Assembly (NCBI GenBank): GCA_035567015.1
Contig: DATMPQ010000137.1
Span: 1 to 7,855 of the forward strand
Origin: AV133 sp035567015
GTDB taxonomy: Bacteria; Verrucomicrobiota; Verrucomicrobiia; Chthoniobacterales; UBA10450
Direction: 5' to 3'
DNA: 7,855 bases
In this document: piece by piece, positions 6,056-7,855 of the stretch
Position numbering within the stretch: position 1 is the first letter of the stretch
How the letters are laid out: each line of letters begins with the position of its first letter
The notes under the pieces: model-generated
Database searches by the model: none
What the model was told of the DNA's origin: nothing
What the model saw: the letters and a program-made list of their open reading frames with translations, nothing else
Position numbers and translations under genes: made by a program

Positions 6056-6444
6056 TCTCGCTGGTCGCGCTTGATTCAGCCATGGCTTCCGCGCGCGCGA
6101 TCGATAATGTCCAAAGCGCGATCTATCTGATTCGCGGCCAGCTTGTCATGGTGGATTCGGATCTGGCTGCCATCTACCAAGTCACGACAAAAAGGCTGAA
6201 TCAGCAGTTCACGCGAAATCGCAAACGATTCCCGGTAGACTTCGCTTTTCGACTTACGGCTGGGGAATTTACAAACTTGAGGTTGCAATTTGCAACCTCA
6301 AACGGGCGAGGGGGCCGCCGTTATCTTCCGTGGGTTTTTAGAAGCGATTCGGCGGCAGGCTGGCAGCCCGCCGGCCCCACAGCCGAGACGGCCGTGCCAC
6401 TTTTTAGCAATCCGCAATTCGCAATCCGAAATCCGAGACTCTAA
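6052..6444 (+). CDS. Truncated ORF6N-domain ORF inserted between atpA and atpG
   Basis: ORF6N domains are putative DNA-binding modules found in phage and mobile-element proteins. Residues 19-96 match the family pattern: IYLIRGQLVMVDSDLAAIY, TKRLNQQFTRNRKRFPVDFAF, NLRLQFATSN and GGRRYLPWVF. Relatives usually continue with a TEQG- or TEHG-type segment and a C-terminal region. Here the match stops at F96 (6339), and the last 34 residues are translated from repeat DNA, so the gene is a remnant or a shortened form. The ATG at 6052 overlaps the atpA stop; Met11 (6082), giving MASARAIDNVQ, looks more like a native family start. The stop TAA overlaps the atpG ATG (TAATG). The frame contains a perfect palindrome (6277-6301). 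It has no known role in ATP synthase; it may merely carry ribosomes from atpA to atpG. Confidence 0.75.
   Translation: MISLVALDSAMASARAIDNVQSAIYLIRGQLVMVDSDLAAIYQVTTKRLNQQFTRNRKRFPVDFAFRLTAGEFTNLRLQFATSNGRGGRRYLPWVFRSDSAAGWQPAGPTAETAVPLFSNPQFAIRNPRL
6277..6301 (+). repeat. Perfect 25-bp palindrome (12-1-12) inside the ORF6N ORF
   Basis: The left arm TTGAGGTTGCAA (6277-6288) and the right arm TTGCAACCTCAA (6290-6301) are exact reverse complements with one T between them. The flanking bases do not pair, so the symmetry is sharply bounded. It encodes LRLQFATS, a stretch that is normally conserved in the ORF6N domain. It could be an operator for a dimeric regulator, a hairpin in the mRNA, or a chance product of codon choice. 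Confidence 0.85.
6354..6396 (+). repeat. Twin 19-nt GC-rich mini-hairpins (REP-like)
   Basis: Two hairpins of the same design follow each other. The first is GGCAGGCT / loop GGC / AGCCCGCC (6354-6372). The second is CACAGCCG / loop AGA / CGGCCGTG (6378-6396). Each has an 8-bp stem, a 3-nt loop and a single A-C mismatch at the fourth pair, and they are separated by 5 nt. A TTTTT run follows at 6401-6405, four nucleotides after the second stem, so weak termination is possible. They sit where the ORF6N homology has ended and look like a dispersed palindromic repeat. Confidence 0.65.
6407..6436 (+). repeat. CAATCCG-type repeat just before atpG
   Basis: This 30-nt stretch consists of near-identical steps (GCAATCC, GCAATTC, GCAATCC, then GAAATCC) with a period of 7 to 8. 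CAATTCGCAATC (6415-6426) and CGCAATCCGAAATC (6420-6433) recur exactly inside obg (163-174 and 182-195). It occupies the place where the atpG ribosome binding site should be, and I see no Shine-Dalgarno sequence there. Confidence 0.7.
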
Positions 6445-7319
6445 TGGCGAACACAAAAGACATCCGGCGTCGGATCAAGTCCATCCGCAACACCGCACAG
6501 ATTACGAAGGCGATGCAGATGGTCGCCGCCTCCAAAATGCGCAAGGCGCAGCAGCACGCGCTGGCTGGCCGGCCCTACGCCGCGCTGATGAACAAAGTTC
6601 TGGTCTCGCTCCAAAAACGCACCGACCCGAGACTGCATCCGCTTCTTCACGTCCGGCCGCTCAAGAAAGAGCTGGTCCTGATCATCAGCACTGACAAAGG
6701 ACTGGCTGGGGCGTTAAACACGAATCTTTTTCGCGAGGCTGCGAAGTTTGACGCGGCGAAGACGGCTTACGTGGTTGCAGGGAGAAAGGCGCGGCAGTTC
6801 GTCGCGCGCACCAAACGCGAGTTGCTGGCCGATTTCGAGTTGAAAGACGCGCCGACGTTTGTCGAAACCAAGCCGGTTGCGAAATTTTGCACGGAAAAGT
6901 TTTTGAATCGCGAGGTGGATAAGGTTTCCGTCCTCTTCACGCATTTCATCAATACGATCAGTCAGAGAGCAGTGGTGGAGACGCTTCTGCCCATCAGCAG
7001 TTTCGATTTGCCGAAAAAACACGATGGATCGGCCGAGGGCGAAGATGTCGATCCATTGCTCGGTTATGTTTTCGAACCGGGGGCCGAAGTGGTGCTCGAC
7101 AGCATGCTGCCCTATTACATTCAGTATCAAGTTTTCCAAATGATCCTCGACGCACGCGCTTCCGAGCACAGCGCGCGCATGGTCGCGATGAAGAACGCGA
7201 CCGACAACGCGAACGAATTCATCAAGGATCTCACCCTCGAATACAACAAGATGCGCCAGGCTAGCATTACGACGGAGCTGCTCGAAATCGCTACCGCCCA
7301 AATGTCGCTCGGCGCCTAA
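6444..7319 (+). CDS. atpG: F1Fo ATP synthase subunit gamma
   Basis: Gamma is the central rotating shaft that links the c-ring to the alpha-beta catalytic hexamer. The 291-residue protein begins with the conserved helix MANTKDIRRRIKSIRNTAQI, then TKAMQMVAASKMRKAQ (21-36). It has the STDKGLAGALNTNL segment (82-95), SEHSARMVAMKNATDNA (240-256) and a C-terminal helix ending ITTELLEIATAQ (275-286). Length is normal and no key region is missing. The start ATG shares its A with the TAA stop of the ORF6N-type ORF (TAATG), and repeat DNA lies where a ribosome binding site would be, so initiation may rely on ribosomes finishing the upstream ORF. atpD follows after 9 nt. Confidence 0.97.
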   Translation: MANTKDIRRRIKSIRNTAQITKAMQMVAASKMRKAQQHALAGRPYAALMNKVLVSLQKRTDPRLHPLLHVRPLKKELVLIISTDKGLAGALNTNLFREAAKFDAAKTAYVVAGRKARQFVARTKRELLADFELKDAPTFVETKPVAKFCTEKFLNREVDKVSVLFTHFINTISQRAVVETLLPISSFDLPKKHDGSAEGEDVDPLLGYVFEPGAEVVLDSMLPYYIQYQVFQMILDARASEHSARMVAMKNATDNANEFIKDLTLEYNKMRQASITTELLEIATAQMSLGA

Positions 7320-7328
7320 CGAACATTT

Positions 7329-7855
7329 ATGAATAAAGGAAACATCGTTCAAGTCATCGGTCCCGTGGTGGACGTGGAATTTCCGGAAGTGAAGGAGTTG
7401 CCGAAAATCTACAACGCCCTCGAAATCGAGTACGAAGTCAACGGCAACCCAACCAAACTCACGCTCGAAGTGCAGCAGCATCTCGGCGAAAACTGGGTGC
7501 GCTCCATTGCCATGTCTTCAACCGAAGGTCTGAAGCGCGGCATGAGCGTGACCGATACCGGCGGTCCCATCTCCGTTCCCGTGGGCGAAGGCGTGCTTGG
7601 CCGCCTCTTTAACGTCACGGGCGATCCGGTTGACAATCGCGGCCCGGTGAAATTCACGAAGCGGTATCCGATTCATCGCCCGGCGCCGGGTCTCACAGAA
7701 CAAGACGTGAAGGCTTCTATTCTGGAAACTGGAATAAAAGTCATCGATCTGGTCTGTCCGTTTTCGAAAGGCGGAAAAGTCGGCGCGTTCGGCGGGGCCG
7801 GTGTCGGCAAGACTGTCATTATCCAGGAGTTGATCAACAACATCGCGATGAAGCA
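7329..7855 (+). CDS. atpD: F1Fo ATP synthase subunit beta, 3' truncated by the window edge
   Basis: Beta holds the catalytic sites for ATP synthesis. The visible 175 codons cover the N-terminal beta-barrel (MNKGNIVQVIGPVVDVEF, 1-18), the STEGLKRG turn (64-71), VPVGEGVLGRLFNVTGDPVD (83-102), the IHRPAPG link (115-121), ETGIKVIDLVCPFSKGGK (133-150), and the P-loop GGAGVGKT (155-162; bases 7791-7814) with the catalytic-site lysine K161. The residue in the GxFGGAGVGKT context is Ala where Leu is most common, a mild change. The start at 7329, nine nucleotides after atpG, gives the standard N-terminus but lacks a strong ribosome binding site. The adenine-binding and C-terminal domains lie beyond the window, as presumably does atpC. 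Confidence 0.97.
   Translation, partial: MNKGNIVQVIGPVVDVEFPEVKELPKIYNALEIEYEVNGNPTKLTLEVQQHLGENWVRSIAMSSTEGLKRGMSVTDTGGPISVPVGEGVLGRLFNVTGDPVDNRGPVKFTKRYPIHRPAPGLTEQDVKASILETGIKVIDLVCPFSKGGKVGAFGGAGVGKTVIIQELINNIAMK

Noticed and set aside
6378..6405. Intrinsic terminator inside the atp operon
   Set aside because: The second hairpin is followed by five T only after a four-base gap and has a mismatch; termination before atpG would be harmful, so a REP-like repeat is the better reading.
6714..7481. 255-codon open frame on the minus strand
   Set aside because: It is antisense to atpG and the start of atpD, has no family pattern, and is explained by codon bias in those genes.
1..7855. CRISPR array, tRNA or rRNA genes, complete insertion sequence
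   Set aside because: No regularly spaced repeats, no cloverleaf or rRNA-like sequence, and no transposase were seen on either strand.

Overview
The window is a 7.9 kb piece of a moderately GC-rich bacterial chromosome. It holds the 3' part of an obg GTPase gene, a family-4 glycosyltransferase, and most of an F1Fo ATP synthase operon in the order atpB-E-F-H-[insert]-A... precisely atpB, atpE, atpF, atpH, atpA, an ORF6N-domain ORF, atpG and the start of atpD. All genes are on the + strand. The protein style (signal-like N-terminus on AtpB, short AtpH, GDRATGKT P-loop in AtpA) and the intergenic repeat types (CAATCCGCAATTCGCAATC-like and AACGTCCAACGCCCAA-like strings, GC-rich mini-hairpins) recall Verrucomicrobiota, possibly a soil lineage. 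That is an inference from memory of such genomes, not a database result.

Layout. Positions 1-942 encode the C-terminal part of Obg, a ribosome-associated GTPase, with an extra low-complexity segment in its N-terminal domain made from repeat DNA. Positions 988-2214 encode a GT4 glycosyltransferase. Positions 2215-2363 are non-coding, with two hairpins and a weak promoter candidate. The Fo genes follow: atpB (2364-3257), atpE (3314-3529) and atpF (3576-4121), with small hairpins on both sides of atpE. Then come atpH (4118-4510, overlapping atpF), atpA (4523-6055), an intruding ORF (6052-6444), atpG (6444-7319) and atpD (7329 to the window end). atpC, normally after atpD, would lie outside the window.

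The ATP synthase genes build one membrane machine. AtpB and the AtpE ring form the proton path, AtpF and AtpH form the peripheral stalk, AtpA and AtpD form the catalytic hexamer, and AtpG is the rotating central shaft. The residues visible in AtpE favour protons over sodium ions as the coupling ion.

The most unusual part is 6052-6444. Between atpA and atpG sits a 130-codon ORF that starts inside the atpA stop (ATGA) and ends inside the atpG start (TAATG). It carries the front of an ORF6N DNA-binding domain, typical of phage and mobile-element genes, then loses homology and runs through two near-identical 19-nt hairpins and a CAATCCG-type repeat. It also contains a perfect 12-1-12 palindrome. 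The same repeat, read in the same frame, forms part of the extra segment in Obg. The window therefore shows repeat DNA invading two essential loci while keeping the reading frames open.
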